From Trebonia sp. (GTDB lineage: Bacteria; Actinomycetota; Actinomycetes; Streptosporangiales; Streptosporangiaceae), in contig JASHXJ010000594.1 of NCBI GenBank assembly GCA_030043595.1, positions 1 to 13,936 of the forward strand: 13,936 bases of DNA. The letters run 5' to 3'. Below are positions 1 through 7,465 of the stretch, in pieces. A model generated the notes under the pieces. It did not search any database, was not told the origin of the DNA, and saw only the letters and a list, made by a program, of their open reading frames with translations. Every line of letters starts with the position of its first letter. Position 1 is the stretch's first letter. The position numbers were made by a program, and so were the translations under genes.

Positions 1-953
1 TGGCCGGCCAGTCCTGGATGATCCGCGCGCAGCCCGTCAAGCCAGGTCCGGTCGGCGGCGAGCGCCGCCGCGACGAAGGCGTCGGCCGGCGCCAGGTGCA
101 GGGCCGGCGCGCCGTGCGCGACGAGGTAGTCGACGAGGTCCATGTGGCCGGTCGTAGCGGCCATCGACGTCACCGTCGACCCGTCCCGCAGCGGCGCGGT
201 CAGGTCGGCGCCGTGGCTCGCCAGCAGCCGGACCCGGTCCGTCATGCCGTGCGTGATCGCCCAGTCGAGCTGGTCGCGGACCATCGCGGCGGGGGGCTGC
301 AGCTCGTCCCCGAGCCGCCGGAACCAGGGTCCGTCGCCGCCCGTGCCCAGCCCGGACTCCAGCAGCAGCTCCAGGTGGTCGCTGCCCGGCTGGAACTGCC
401 GGTTGTACAGCGTCTGGCCGTCGTTCGGATCGGCGCCGGCCGCGAGCAGCACGCGGGCCAGGGCCAGCGAATGCGGGTGCCGCGGCTGCCGGTCCGGGCC
501 GAGCTCACCCTCGCCGAACACGCCGGTGAGCACGGTGAACGGGGTGGGCAGGCCGTGCCAGAGATAGCCGGCGTCCGGGTCCGCGCCCGCCTCGAGCAGC
601 AGCCGCGCCGCCTCGAGCGTCGCGTCCGCCGTGACCAGCGGATCGTGCCTGGCGTACGCGAGGTAGACCAGCGGCTCCCACTGGAACGGCCCGCCTTCCC
701 GGCTCGCGGCGGCCGGATCGGCGGCCAGCACGCGCCGCAGCTCGCCGGCGTCGGCGGCCGCGGCCGCGACGTGAACGCTGCCCGCGGCGATTGCGGGATC
801 GGCGGCGAGGATCTGCCGCGCCTGCGCCCACCGCGCGGGCCCGTCGTCGGCGTAGCTCAGGCAGGCGAGGAGCAGGAACTGGTCGGCGGGACTCTCGGCC
901 GTCACCTGGTCAGGGGACCGGCTGTACCGTGCGAGAACCTCCGCCGCGACCAC
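1..953 (-). CDS. Ankyrin-repeat protein, C-terminal end cut off by the window edge
   Basis: My reading of the minus strand gives an open frame of 317 codons with no stop before the left edge, so the gene is partial. I chose the GTG at 951-953 because AGGAG (960-964) lies six bases upstream, overlapping the aminotransferase stop codon. Ankyrin-like helix pairs are visible: segments such as RLLLEAGADPDAG and RVLLAAGADPNDG at about residues 130-200, and RLLASHGADLTAPLRDGS followed by MAATTGHMDLVDYLVAHGA near residue 260. The first hundred residues are Ala-rich helices less clearly of this family. No signal peptide or membrane segment is seen, so it is probably a cytoplasmic protein-binding scaffold; its partner is unknown. 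It lies 9 bases behind the aminotransferase gene and is probably translated from the same transcript. Family call is good; function is open. Confidence 0.85.
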   Translation of the reverse strand, partial: MVAAEVLARYSRSPDQVTAESPADQFLLLACLSYADDGPARWAQARQILAADPAIAAGSVHVAAAAADAGELRRVLAADPAAASREGGPFQWEPLVYLAYARHDPLVTADATLEAARLLLEAGADPDAGYLWHGLPTPFTVLTGVFGEGELGPDRQPRHPHSLALARVLLAAGADPNDGQTLYNRQFQPGSDHLELLLESGLGTGGDGPWFRRLGDELQPPAAMVRDQLDWAITHGMTDRVRLLASHGADLTAPLRDGSTVTSMAATTGHMDLVDYLVAHGAPALHLAPADAFVAAALAADRTWLDGLRADHPGLAG

Positions 954-962
954 GCGGATCTC

Positions 963-2171
963 CTACTGCTCGTAGCCGGCCAGGAACGTGGCGAGCCGGC
1001 CGATCGCGTCTTCGAGTATGTCCACCCCGGCCAGGAAGACGACCCGCAGGTGGTCGGTGGACGGCAGGTTGAACCCGGTGCCGTGGGTCAGCAGCAGGTG
1101 CTGCTGCTCGAGCAGGTCGATGACCATCTTCTGGTCATCGACGATCTTGTGCACCTCGGGGTCGAGCCGCGGGAACAGGTAGAGGGCCCCGTCCGGCTTG
1201 TAGCAGTCCACGCCCGGGATGTCGGTGAGCAGCTGCCAGGCACGGTCGCGCTGATCGCGCAGCCGCCCGCCCGGCCGCAGCAGCGGCGTGATGTCGATCC
1301 CGCCGTCAAGTGCCGCGGGGATCGCGTGCTGCGCGGGGACGTTCGGGCACATCCGCATGTTGGCGAGCAGCTCAAGGCCCTCCAGGTACTCGGCGATGGG
1401 CTCCTTCGGCCCGGAGACCACGAGCCAGCCGGAGCGGAACCCGGCGAGCCGGTAGGTCTTTGACATCCCGCCGAGCGTGAAGACGGGCAGGTCTGGCGCG
1501 AGCGCCGCCGCGCAGTAGTGCACCGCGCCGTCGTACACGATCTGGTCGTAGATCTCGTCGGTGAGCACGAGCAGGTTGTTGCGCCTGGCGATCTCGAGCA
1601 GGCGTTCCAGCGTGTCCTTCGAGTAGACGGCGCCGGTCGGGTTGTTCGGGTTGATGATCACGATCGCGCGGGTTCGCTCGCTGACCTGGGCCTCGACGTG
1701 CTCGACGTCGGGGTTCCAGTCGAGCTCTTCGGCGCACCGGTAGTGCATGGCGCGCCCGCCGCACAGGCTCACCGCGCCGGTCCACAGCGGGTAGTCCGGG
1801 CTCGGCACCAGCACCTCATCGCCGGGATTGAGCAGCCCCTGCAGCGCCATCACGATCAGTTCCGACACGCCGTTACCGAGGTAGACGTCGTCGCGGGTGA
1901 CGTCGGGGACACCGACCCGCCGGTAGTAACGCGCCACCGCCTCGCGGGCCGGCGCGATGCCCCGCGCGTCGCTGTACCCCTGGGACGCCCGCACGCTGGC
2001 CGTGACGTGATCCAGCACCGCTTCCGGTGCCACCATCCCGAACGGCGCGGGGTTCCCCAGGTTGAGCTTCAGGATCTCGTGCCCTGCTTCCTCGAGCTCC
2101 CGAGCTCGCCGCAGCACCGGCCCCCGTATGTCATACCGGACATCTGCCAGCCTGCTCGCCTGAGACACCAC
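963..2171 (-). CDS. alaA: Pyridoxal-phosphate aminotransferase, AlaA/AspC type
   Basis: A complete 402-residue class I/II aminotransferase. From memory it resembles E. coli AlaA (glutamate-pyruvate aminotransferase, about 405 residues) along its whole length: VRYDIRGPVL near residue 11, LNLGNPAPFG near 36, GNGVSELIV near 99, VPSPDYPLW near 122, INPNNPTGAVYSK near 173. The expected PLP lysine is K238 in SKTYRLAGFRSGW. AlaA makes alanine from pyruvate with glutamate as amino donor, in the cytoplasm. The start is a GTG (2169-2171) with AGGGAGG at 2178-2184, spacing six. A second GTG follows directly and cannot be excluded. The gene is separated by 79 bp from the STAND gene upstream on the same strand, so it could have its own promoter or be read through. 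The ankyrin gene follows after 9 bp. Mycobacterial homologues are often named aspC, so substrate preference is less certain than the family. Confidence 0.93.
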   Translation of the reverse strand: MVSQASRLADVRYDIRGPVLRRARELEEAGHEILKLNLGNPAPFGMVAPEAVLDHVTASVRASQGYSDARGIAPAREAVARYYRRVGVPDVTRDDVYLGNGVSELIVMALQGLLNPGDEVLVPSPDYPLWTGAVSLCGGRAMHYRCAEELDWNPDVEHVEAQVSERTRAIVIINPNNPTGAVYSKDTLERLLEIARRNNLLVLTDEIYDQIVYDGAVHYCAAALAPDLPVFTLGGMSKTYRLAGFRSGWLVVSGPKEPIAEYLEGLELLANMRMCPNVPAQHAIPAALDGGIDITPLLRPGGRLRDQRDRAWQLLTDIPGVDCYKPDGALYLFPRLDPEVHKIVDDQKMVIDLLEQQHLLLTHGTGFNLPSTDHLRVVFLAGVDILEDAIGRLATFLAGYEQ

Positions 2172-2250
2172 CGTGCGCCTCCCTGGGTTTCCGTGGTGAT
2201 ATGAACCGCTGACCGAAATGTTACCGGCTCACTGCGGACCGCCTCGGGGA

Positions 2251-5200
2251 TTAACCGCCCCCGGCGCTCTGCCCAGCGTCATCGAGTTCGTTCAGCCGCT
2301 GCCCGGTGAACCGCAGGTCGTCCTGCCATTGCGCGTTACCCGGATCCATTGCGGTCAGTCGGCGGATGATCTCAAGACTCATCTGGTGATGGCTGCGTGC
2401 GGCTCTGATATCCCCAGCGGCACGAGCTAGCGCTCCAAGCCTGTTGTGGCTGACGGATAGGTCGCGCTGCCATCCGCTGTTGGCCGGGTCGGCGGCGGCA
2501 AGCCGCTGACGGATGTCGAGCCCGGCCTGGTAGTGGGTGCGGGCGCTGGTCAGGTCGCCGCTAGCCCGTGCGATGTCGCCGAGCCTCTCCTGGCTAATGG
2601 ACAGGTTCCGTTGCCATTCGGTGTTGGCCGGGTCGGCGGCCGCGAGTCGGCTGGCGATGTCGAGGCTGGCCTGGTAGTGGACGCGGGCGGTGGTCAGATC
2701 GTCGGCGTCGTTTGCGATGTCCCCGAGCCTTTCGTAGCTGATGGACAGGTCGCGCTGCCATTCGGTGTTGGCGGGGTCGGTGGCGGCGAGCCGCTGCTGA
2801 ACATCGTGGGTGGCTTGGTAGTGGGTGCGGGCGGTGGTCAGGTCGCCGGCGGCGCGTGCGATGTCGCCGAGCTTGCTGTGGCTGATCGACAGGTCGCGCT
2901 GCGATTCGGTGTTGGCGGGGTCGGCGGCCGCGAGTTGCGTGGCGATGTCGACGCTGGCTTGGTAGTGGACGCGGGCGCTGGTCAGGTCGCCGGCGGCGCG
3001 TGCGATGTCCCCGAGTTTTTCGTGGCTGATGGACAGGTCGCGCTGCCATCCAGTGTTGGCGGGCTCGGCGGCGGCGAGCTTCTGGCGGATGTCGAGGCTG
3101 GCTTGGTAGTGGACGCGGGCGCTGGTCAGGTCGCCGGCGGCGCGTGCGATGTCCCCGAGCCTTTCGTAGCTGACGGACAGGTCGCGCTGCGATTGGGTGT
3201 TGGCGGGCTCGGCGGCGGCGAGCTTCTGGCGGATGTCGAGGCTGGCTTGGTAGTGGGCGAGGGCGACGGTCAGGTCGCCGGTGTCCTGGGCGATGTCTCC
3301 GAGCTTGTTGTGACTGATGGATAGGTCGCGCTGCGATTCGGTGTTGGCGGGGTCAGCAGCCGCTCGCTCCTGGACCTGCTGATGGATCGCCCGGAGCTGC
3401 CGCGTCGCCGACTTCAGGTCTCCTGCCTGCAGGAATGCCGCGGCTTCTAGGTGGCCGACGGCGGTCCATGCGCGTTCAGTCCGCGGGATGAACGGGCTGA
3501 CTTCTGCCAGGTACGCGCATGTGGCCAGTGTGCCTGGCAGGAGGCTGAGGACCTCTGTGGCCACAGTCCAGATATCGTCGTAACGGCCAAGGGCCGCAAG
3601 GTGGCGAGGGATATCGATCAGGTCATCGTATGCGCCGCGTTGCTGTTTGAAACGCCGCAGTCGCATCGCCAGCGCGCTTTCATGCAGCCCAGCGGTGTCA
3701 CCCGGGTTGTTGCGCGTCACAAGAGCAGCGGTCCAGGGATGCATCTCTACATCTGTGCCAGGCGTAAGCAATGTGAGGTCAGCGAGTCGGTTCACGTCAC
3801 TTCGGAGTCCAGGCTCAGCTCCTTGCGAATTGGGCGCCAGGGCGAACGCCAGGTCATCCAGAGACATCGGGCCACGGCAGACGGCTACCTGACACAGGAT
3901 GTCTGCTTGCCTCGGTGTAAGCAGCTTGATCAGATCTTCTAGCAGGATGTCGGCGCTGCCCAGCAGCATGGCCTGGTCGACGGCGTTCCGTACGGACACA
4001 TTCGCGGTTAGGTCGACTCCTTGCCTTCGTGCGAGGTCGCGGAGTTTCACCTGCACGTGCCTGAGGTTGGCACGTCCGCCACGAAGCAAGGCGTCGGTGA
4101 ACTCGATCAACCGCGGGTGGCCGCCGATCGTGCGCATCAGCAGTCGCCTGTCGTCGGCATCCAGGTCACGGAGTGCGGGAAGCCGCAAGAACATGCGCCG
4201 CAGTTCGGTCGCCGATAGGGGAGGGACAGGGACCGGCACCAGAAGCCGGTCCGGTCCCGGCAGCGTGTAGCGGCAGGTGATCAGCAGCGCACCTGTCTCC
4301 GCAGTATCGGCCAGGTGGGTGATTGCCTCATCGACTGCGAGATCGAGGAAAGCGTCGCCGCCTGTGGTCAGGTTCTGCTCGAAGTCGTCGAAGACCACGA
4401 GGAGCCGCAGACCGCGGAGCAGATCGGCGATAATCCCGAGCTTCGGACCGTCGTCGATTTCCGAGCTCGTCAGCAGTTCGAGGCAGTGACGCAGCACACT
4501 GCCTAGTCCTTGGTCGGTAGTGCGCGCCATCGCGTCGCTGATGGCCTGGGCGGTCGCGCCGATCAGTGCGGTCGGGTTCCAGCGGCCCTCGTGTACGGCG
4601 ATCAGCCAGCCCTCGTCGCGCAGCCTCGACATCACCCGCCCGGCTAGCGCGGTCTTGCCGATGCCGCCGACCCCAGTCAGCACCACTCCGCTCGCGACCC
4701 CGAACCGGTCGACTGCGCGTTCGGTACGCCGTAGCACGCCCATGACGTCCCGCAGTTGCGCGCGGCGGCCGATCAGCAAGCCCAGCGGGAGCTCCCGGAC
4801 ACCCTTGCCGCCGGGTGGGGTGGTCGCGACGGTCAGCGGCCGCGGCTCAGCGTCCGGATCGACCAGGGGACCGTCGCCCGCCCCGGCGAACAGCGTGGCG
4901 ACTCCGTACTCAGGCCTGGGCAGGTGATCCTGTGCGAGTCGGGAGCGTTCCTCTTCGGCCTGGTAACGGGCCCGTGCGAGCGCCTGCCCTGTCGAAAGCG
5001 CCGGATGAGCGGACAGTTCCCGGTAGAAATAGCGGGCCAGCGCAGTCGCGTAAGTGTCGGTGACCGAGGCGAGCATGGCGATGACCCGGTCCGCGCCCCG
5101 GGCGACCAGTCCCGCCGCCATCGCCGCCGAGCCCGTCGCCCCGCCCGAGCATGCCGACAGCACGATGAGCGGGAGAGGCTGGTTGCTGCTCTTCAGCGCC

Positions 5201-6654
5201 TTCATCAGGTCCTCGGACGTCACCGTGACCGGCGCGCCATCCTCATCTTCGAGTTCCACCGACTCCGGAGAGCCGTGCGCTGACAGATGGAGCACCTGGT
5301 AGGAGTCAGCCGACAGCGCCTCCCGGATCGCGCTGAGCGACGCGACCTCCAAGATGCGCACCTGTGCGTGCGATCCGGCGGCGACCTCGGCGGTCGCGTC
5401 GAGCACAGCCGCCATCTCGGCCTCGACGTCGAGCGGCACATTCTTTGTCTTGGTCTCGTCCGGAGCCGCGACCGCTGCGAGTATCTTCAGCGGACCCGCC
5501 ATCGCCGGGGCCGGAGCAACCGGCACCAGAGAACCGCCAGGAACCAGACCCGGCGCGGCTATCCGGCGTGCGATGCCCACGTTGGGCAACAGCCCGAGTG
5601 GGCCGACCTCCCCGCCGTCCGATACCAGCCGGAGCAGCTCCACTGGCAGGGACAGGCACGGCCCGGCGCCAATCAGCACGACTTCGGCGGTGCCGCCCGG
5701 AGGGATCTCGTTCAGCCGCCGGGCGAGCGACTGCTGCCCGGCGTCATCGAGCAGCGCACCAGCCAGCTTTCGCCCGGCCTCCGCCATCCGCTCGCCCGCG
5801 GCAAGCGCCGGCAGATCCAGCGCCGTCCAGACTCCGGCTAGTTCGTCTGGCAGCGGCGCCTGCTTATGGCATAGGACCGATCCCCCCACCCGCACGCACG
5901 AGTCGAGCATCCCTGCCTCAGACACGGTGACCTCGATGATCACCTCGGTATGCGTCGGTGCCGTGCGCGGCCGGGCGGCCATCGCATCCCATTCGGGATT
6001 CCCTTCATGGAAGGCCTTGTTGGCGGCCAGCACGTCGCTCAGATCCGACTCGACCGCCGTCCAGGGCACCGTGAGCGCGCCGTCGGGCTGGGCCGCGTTC
6101 TTGCTGGCCACCACCACGCCGCAGACCCCTCCGGTGCGCAGGTTCAGCACTGCCGCGCCGCTCATGCCTGGCTTGACAGTGTCCGAAGCCAGATCCAGGT
6201 ATGCGATCGGCTCGTTTCCGTGCTTGCCGCGGTAGCTCAACCTGGCAGGCGTCAGCCGGATCGTGCCGCCTTCCCTGGGATAGCCGTAAACCTGGAAGCT
6301 GTCGCCATCTGCAGGCCACTCGGCGTCAATCCGCACGCACGGGTGATCAGGTGGCTCCTCGAGATCGAGTACGGCGACATCGGGATAGTCGCACTCAAGC
6401 GCCGAAATGGCGCGGCCCCCGTTGGCTAGCATCAATGGCTGGCCGGTAACGCGGAATTCGGCGGAGTTACCGCCGTCGCGCTCCCACACGACTCGCAGAC
6501 CAGGGTTAACGGTGATAACGTCCGCGCATGTCGCGATCACATGGACGCATGTCATCACCTTGCCCGGGGCAATGAAGAACCCCGCGCCTGGCATCGGCCC
6601 ACCCTCGACCCGGACCGTGCAAGCGCGGAGGAGATCTTCCAGACGGTCAGCCAT
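2251..6654 (-). CDS. Trypsin-CHAT-NB-ARC/STAND-TPR multidomain protein (two proteases plus NTPase switch)
   Basis: A 1467-residue protein. Domains in order: (1) trypsin-like serine protease, about 10-215, with His38 in TCVHV, Asp92 in YPDVAVLDL and Ser165 in PGMSGAAV, so the triad looks intact; (2) a CHAT N-terminal lobe, about 320-380, with LPVELLR; (3) a CHAT caspase-like protease, about 388-600, with His460 in LHLSAHG and Cys502 in VLSACSGG; (4) an NB-ARC/STAND ATPase, about 617-880, with Walker A TGVGGIGKTAL (Lys667), Walker B LLVVFDDFE (751-759), sensor arginine in ITCRY (Arg795) and a GHP motif at 845-847; (5) a winged-helix-like segment, about 905-985; (6) TPR-like repeats, about 1060-1454, with seven exact 48-residue units. 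I start at ATG 6652-6654, which overlaps the upstream stop by 8 bp (ATGGCTGA) and has GAGAG five bases upstream. An in-frame GTG at 6702 would add 16 Arg-rich residues. STAND proteins are signal-activated switches; the two protease domains are the likely effectors. The target, the trigger and a defence role are inference. No signal peptide is seen. Confidence 0.93.
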   Translation of the reverse strand: MADRLEDLLRACTVRVEGGPMPGAGFFIAPGKVMTCVHVIATCADVITVNPGLRVVWERDGGNSAEFRVTGQPLMLANGGRAISALECDYPDVAVLDLEEPPDHPCVRIDAEWPADGDSFQVYGYPREGGTIRLTPARLSYRGKHGNEPIAYLDLASDTVKPGMSGAAVLNLRTGGVCGVVVASKNAAQPDGALTVPWTAVESDLSDVLAANKAFHEGNPEWDAMAARPRTAPTHTEVIIEVTVSEAGMLDSCVRVGGSVLCHKQAPLPDELAGVWTALDLPALAAGERMAEAGRKLAGALLDDAGQQSLARRLNEIPPGGTAEVVLIGAGPCLSLPVELLRLVSDGGEVGPLGLLPNVGIARRIAAPGLVPGGSLVPVAPAPAMAGPLKILAAVAAPDETKTKNVPLDVEAEMAAVLDATAEVAAGSHAQVRILEVASLSAIREALSADSYQVLHLSAHGSPESVELEDEDGAPVTVTSEDLMKALKSSNQPLPLIVLSACSGGATGSAAMAAGLVARGADRVIAMLASVTDTYATALARYFYRELSAHPALSTGQALARARYQAEEERSRLAQDHLPRPEYGVATLFAGAGDGPLVDPDAEPRPLTVATTPPGGKGVRELPLGLLIGRRAQLRDVMGVLRRTERAVDRFGVASGVVLTGVGGIGKTALAGRVMSRLRDEGWLIAVHEGRWNPTALIGATAQAISDAMARTTDQGLGSVLRHCLELLTSSEIDDGPKLGIIADLLRGLRLLVVFDDFEQNLTTGGDAFLDLAVDEAITHLADTAETGALLITCRYTLPGPDRLLVPVPVPPLSATELRRMFLRLPALRDLDADDRRLLMRTIGGHPRLIEFTDALLRGGRANLRHVQVKLRDLARRQGVDLTANVSVRNAVDQAMLLGSADILLEDLIKLLTPRQADILCQVAVCRGPMSLDDLAFALAPNSQGAEPGLRSDVNRLADLTLLTPGTDVEMHPWTAALVTRNNPGDTAGLHESALAMRLRRFKQQRGAYDDLIDIPRHLAALGRYDDIWTVATEVLSLLPGTLATCAYLAEVSPFIPRTERAWTAVGHLEAAAFLQAGDLKSATRQLRAIHQQVQERAAADPANTESQRDLSISHNKLGDIAQDTGDLTVALAHYQASLDIRQKLAAAEPANTQSQRDLSVSYERLGDIARAAGDLTSARVHYQASLDIRQKLAAAEPANTGWQRDLSISHEKLGDIARAAGDLTSARVHYQASVDIATQLAAADPANTESQRDLSISHSKLGDIARAAGDLTTARTHYQATHDVQQRLAATDPANTEWQRDLSISYERLGDIANDADDLTTARVHYQASLDIASRLAAADPANTEWQRNLSISQERLGDIARASGDLTSARTHYQAGLDIRQRLAAADPANSGWQRDLSVSHNRLGALARAAGDIRAARSHHQMSLEIIRRLTAMDPGNAQWQDDLRFTGQRLNELDDAGQSAGGG
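2323..3330 (-). repeat. Seven tandem 144-bp units encoding TPR-like repeats
   Basis: Within the STAND gene, the motif RDLS-S---LGDIA---DL--A--HYQAS-DI---LAA--PANT recurs with an exact period of 48 residues. The RDL anchors are at residues 1109, 1157, 1205, 1253, 1301, 1349 and 1397 of the protein as started at 6654. The DNA is also strongly repeated: 63 consecutive bases are identical between 2953-3015 and 3097-3159, offset exactly 144. The outermost units (near 2323 and 3330) are more diverged than the inner ones, the usual pattern of recent internal duplication. Each unit carries two predicted helices, so the array should form a superhelical binding surface. Confidence 0.92.
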
Positions 6655-7042
6655 TTCCGCTCTCGGAATCCGTCGAGTCACCAGCGTCCGCCGACCGCGC
6701 ACCCTCGGACCCAGGATTCCCGGACCACTCCAGCGTCACCGTCAGCGACGCCTCACCCTTGCCCCCGACCCACAGGGCGGTAAGCTTCCCGGCCTCTACC
6801 GCGAACCCCAGCTTGAGTTCGACGGTCGTCTTCGACGGTCGGGCGGCTTTGAGCTTCTCGACGACCAAGGCGCCGATCTCGCCGACAGAATCCAGCGCGT
6901 TGCCGAGGTCATAATCCCGCAGCCCGACGCTGGTCATCCCGTCTGCGGAATCCGCGGCGGCCTCTACCCTGACCGCCACCCCGCTAGGCAGCTTGGCCGT
7001 TACCGTCCGCACCACTTTGTCGGTGTCATCCGTGCCGTTCAT
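6647..7042 (-). CDS. Trypco1-like (trypsin-co-occurring domain 1, CU044_2847-type) small protein
   Basis: A 131-residue protein that starts at ATG 7040-7042 with AAGGGG upstream (spacing about five). An N-terminal beta-rich part (VVRTVTAKLPSGVAVRVEA) precedes a helical part (LDSVGEIGALVVEKLKAA), then a strand pair ending in the characteristic VELKLGFAVEAGKL and ASLTVTLEW. After Trp106 comes a low-complexity acidic Ser/Asp/Gly tail. This order matches my memory of the Trypco1 family, small actinobacterial and cyanobacterial proteins encoded next to trypsin-like proteases in NTP-dependent conflict systems. Its biochemical role is not known to me. The adjacent gene encodes exactly such a protease fused to CHAT and STAND domains, and the 8-bp overlap implies translational coupling and a fixed ratio of products. 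The family call rests on pattern plus context, without a profile search. Confidence 0.8.
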   Translation of the reverse strand: MNGTDDTDKVVRTVTAKLPSGVAVRVEAAADSADGMTSVGLRDYDLGNALDSVGEIGALVVEKLKAARPSKTTVELKLGFAVEAGKLTALWVGGKGEASLTVTLEWSGNPGSEGARSADAGDSTDSESGNG

Positions 7043-7073
7043 TCCCGCCCCTTGGCCACCCCGAAGAGAACAG

Positions 7074-7102
7074 CAGATAGCCGAGCATAACTACTCTGGC
7101 AA
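7074..7102 (-). promoter_or_regulatory. Candidate promoter for the Trypco1-STAND pair
   Basis: On the minus strand TTGCCA (7097-7102) is followed after 17 bases by TATCTG (7074-7079). The -35 box is good (five of six to TTGACA) but the -10 box is weak, lacking the final T. Transcription would begin about 25 bases before the Trypco1 start codon. If the small ORF ending at 7091 were real, this would lie at its 3' end. Visual match only. Confidence 0.25.
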
Positions 7103-7336
7103 GGGCTGAGGCAAACGCGCCGGTAATTCTCTCGAGTCCCGTGACTCAGCCAGGGAAATCCCCTCACCGCCTGCGTCAGCAGCCAGAGCCGGGATAGTCA
7201 CCGGCCCTGTCAGGGTGGTGCCGGGCGGCTTGCGGAACGCCCCCGGTCCTGCGATCCAGACTTTGGATGCTCTCGCGATGCTGGTGGTCAGATCCGCTTG
7301 CGGGACGGCGCTGCGCACATAGGACCCGAAACGCAT
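7091..7336 (-). CDS. Doubtful small ORF, 81 residues, upstream of Trypco1
   Basis: An ATG at 7334-7336 opens 81 codons to a TAG at 7091-7093, ending 48 bp before the Trypco1 start. AAAGGG lies about ten bases before the ATG, which is a loose fit. The product (beginning MRFGSYVRSAVPQADL and ending in a Pro/Leu-rich tail) matches nothing I recognise. By hand count about 69 percent of third positions are G or C, lower than expected for a gene here, and the frame stays open far upstream, so chance opening is a serious alternative. It could be a leader peptide, a remnant, or noise. Confidence 0.2.
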   Translation of the reverse strand: MRFGSYVRSAVPQADLTTSIARASKVWIAGPGAFRKPPGTTLTGPVTIPALAADAGGEGISLAESRDSRELPARLPQPLPE

Positions 7337-7386
7337 GTTTTTCCGGCCCTTTTGTCCCGGTTTGTCCTGCCGCTCGGGTCCTATGT
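7317..7386. repeat. Perfect 13-bp inverted repeat with 44-bp spacer
   Basis: ACATAGGACCCGA (7317-7329) and TCGGGTCCTATGT (7374-7386) are exact reverse complements. The spacer (7330-7373) holds the doubtful small ORF's ATG and its possible ribosome binding site, so in a leftward transcript the stem would enclose them. No T-run follows in either direction, so it does not look like a simple terminator. It could be a pair of operator half-sites, an RNA switch-like stem, or ends of a small vanished element. Confidence 0.7.
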
Positions 7387-7465
7387 CCCTATCGGGCACG
7401 CAGGCCCCCGGGATCCAGCCCGAAAATACAGTTGCGCTAGCCCAGGGCCGCCGGAGAATCGACAC

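Larger units (their letters stand above)
7043..7465. other. Divergent intergenic region between Trypco1 and the methyltransferase
   Basis: These 423 bases separate two divergently read genes and should hold both promoters. Visible are the candidate Trypco1 promoter (7074-7102), a 13-bp inverted repeat (7317-7329 with 7374-7386), a pyrimidine-rich direct repeat TTTGTCC (7353-7359 and 7361-7367 region), and a lone -10-like TACAGT (7427-7432) about 34 bases before the methyltransferase GTG with no good -35 box. Most of 7091-7336 is open on the minus strand and is listed separately as a doubtful ORF. Confidence 0.6.

Noticed and set aside
18..1463. Long + strand frame of 481 codons
   Set aside because: It is Arg/Gly/Val/Gln-rich antisense of the aminotransferase and ankyrin genes, crosses both without family resemblance, and is a GC-rich shadow.
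2172..2250. Promoter or terminator between the STAND gene and alaA
   Set aside because: Only weak -10-like text and a 4-bp GCGG/CCGC stem are present; nothing is strong enough to annotate.
2533..3324. Repetitive + strand Gly/Val/Ala frame resembling a PE_PGRS or elastin-like protein
   Set aside because: It is exactly antisense to the 144-bp TPR repeats; the periodicity comes from the coding strand on the other side.
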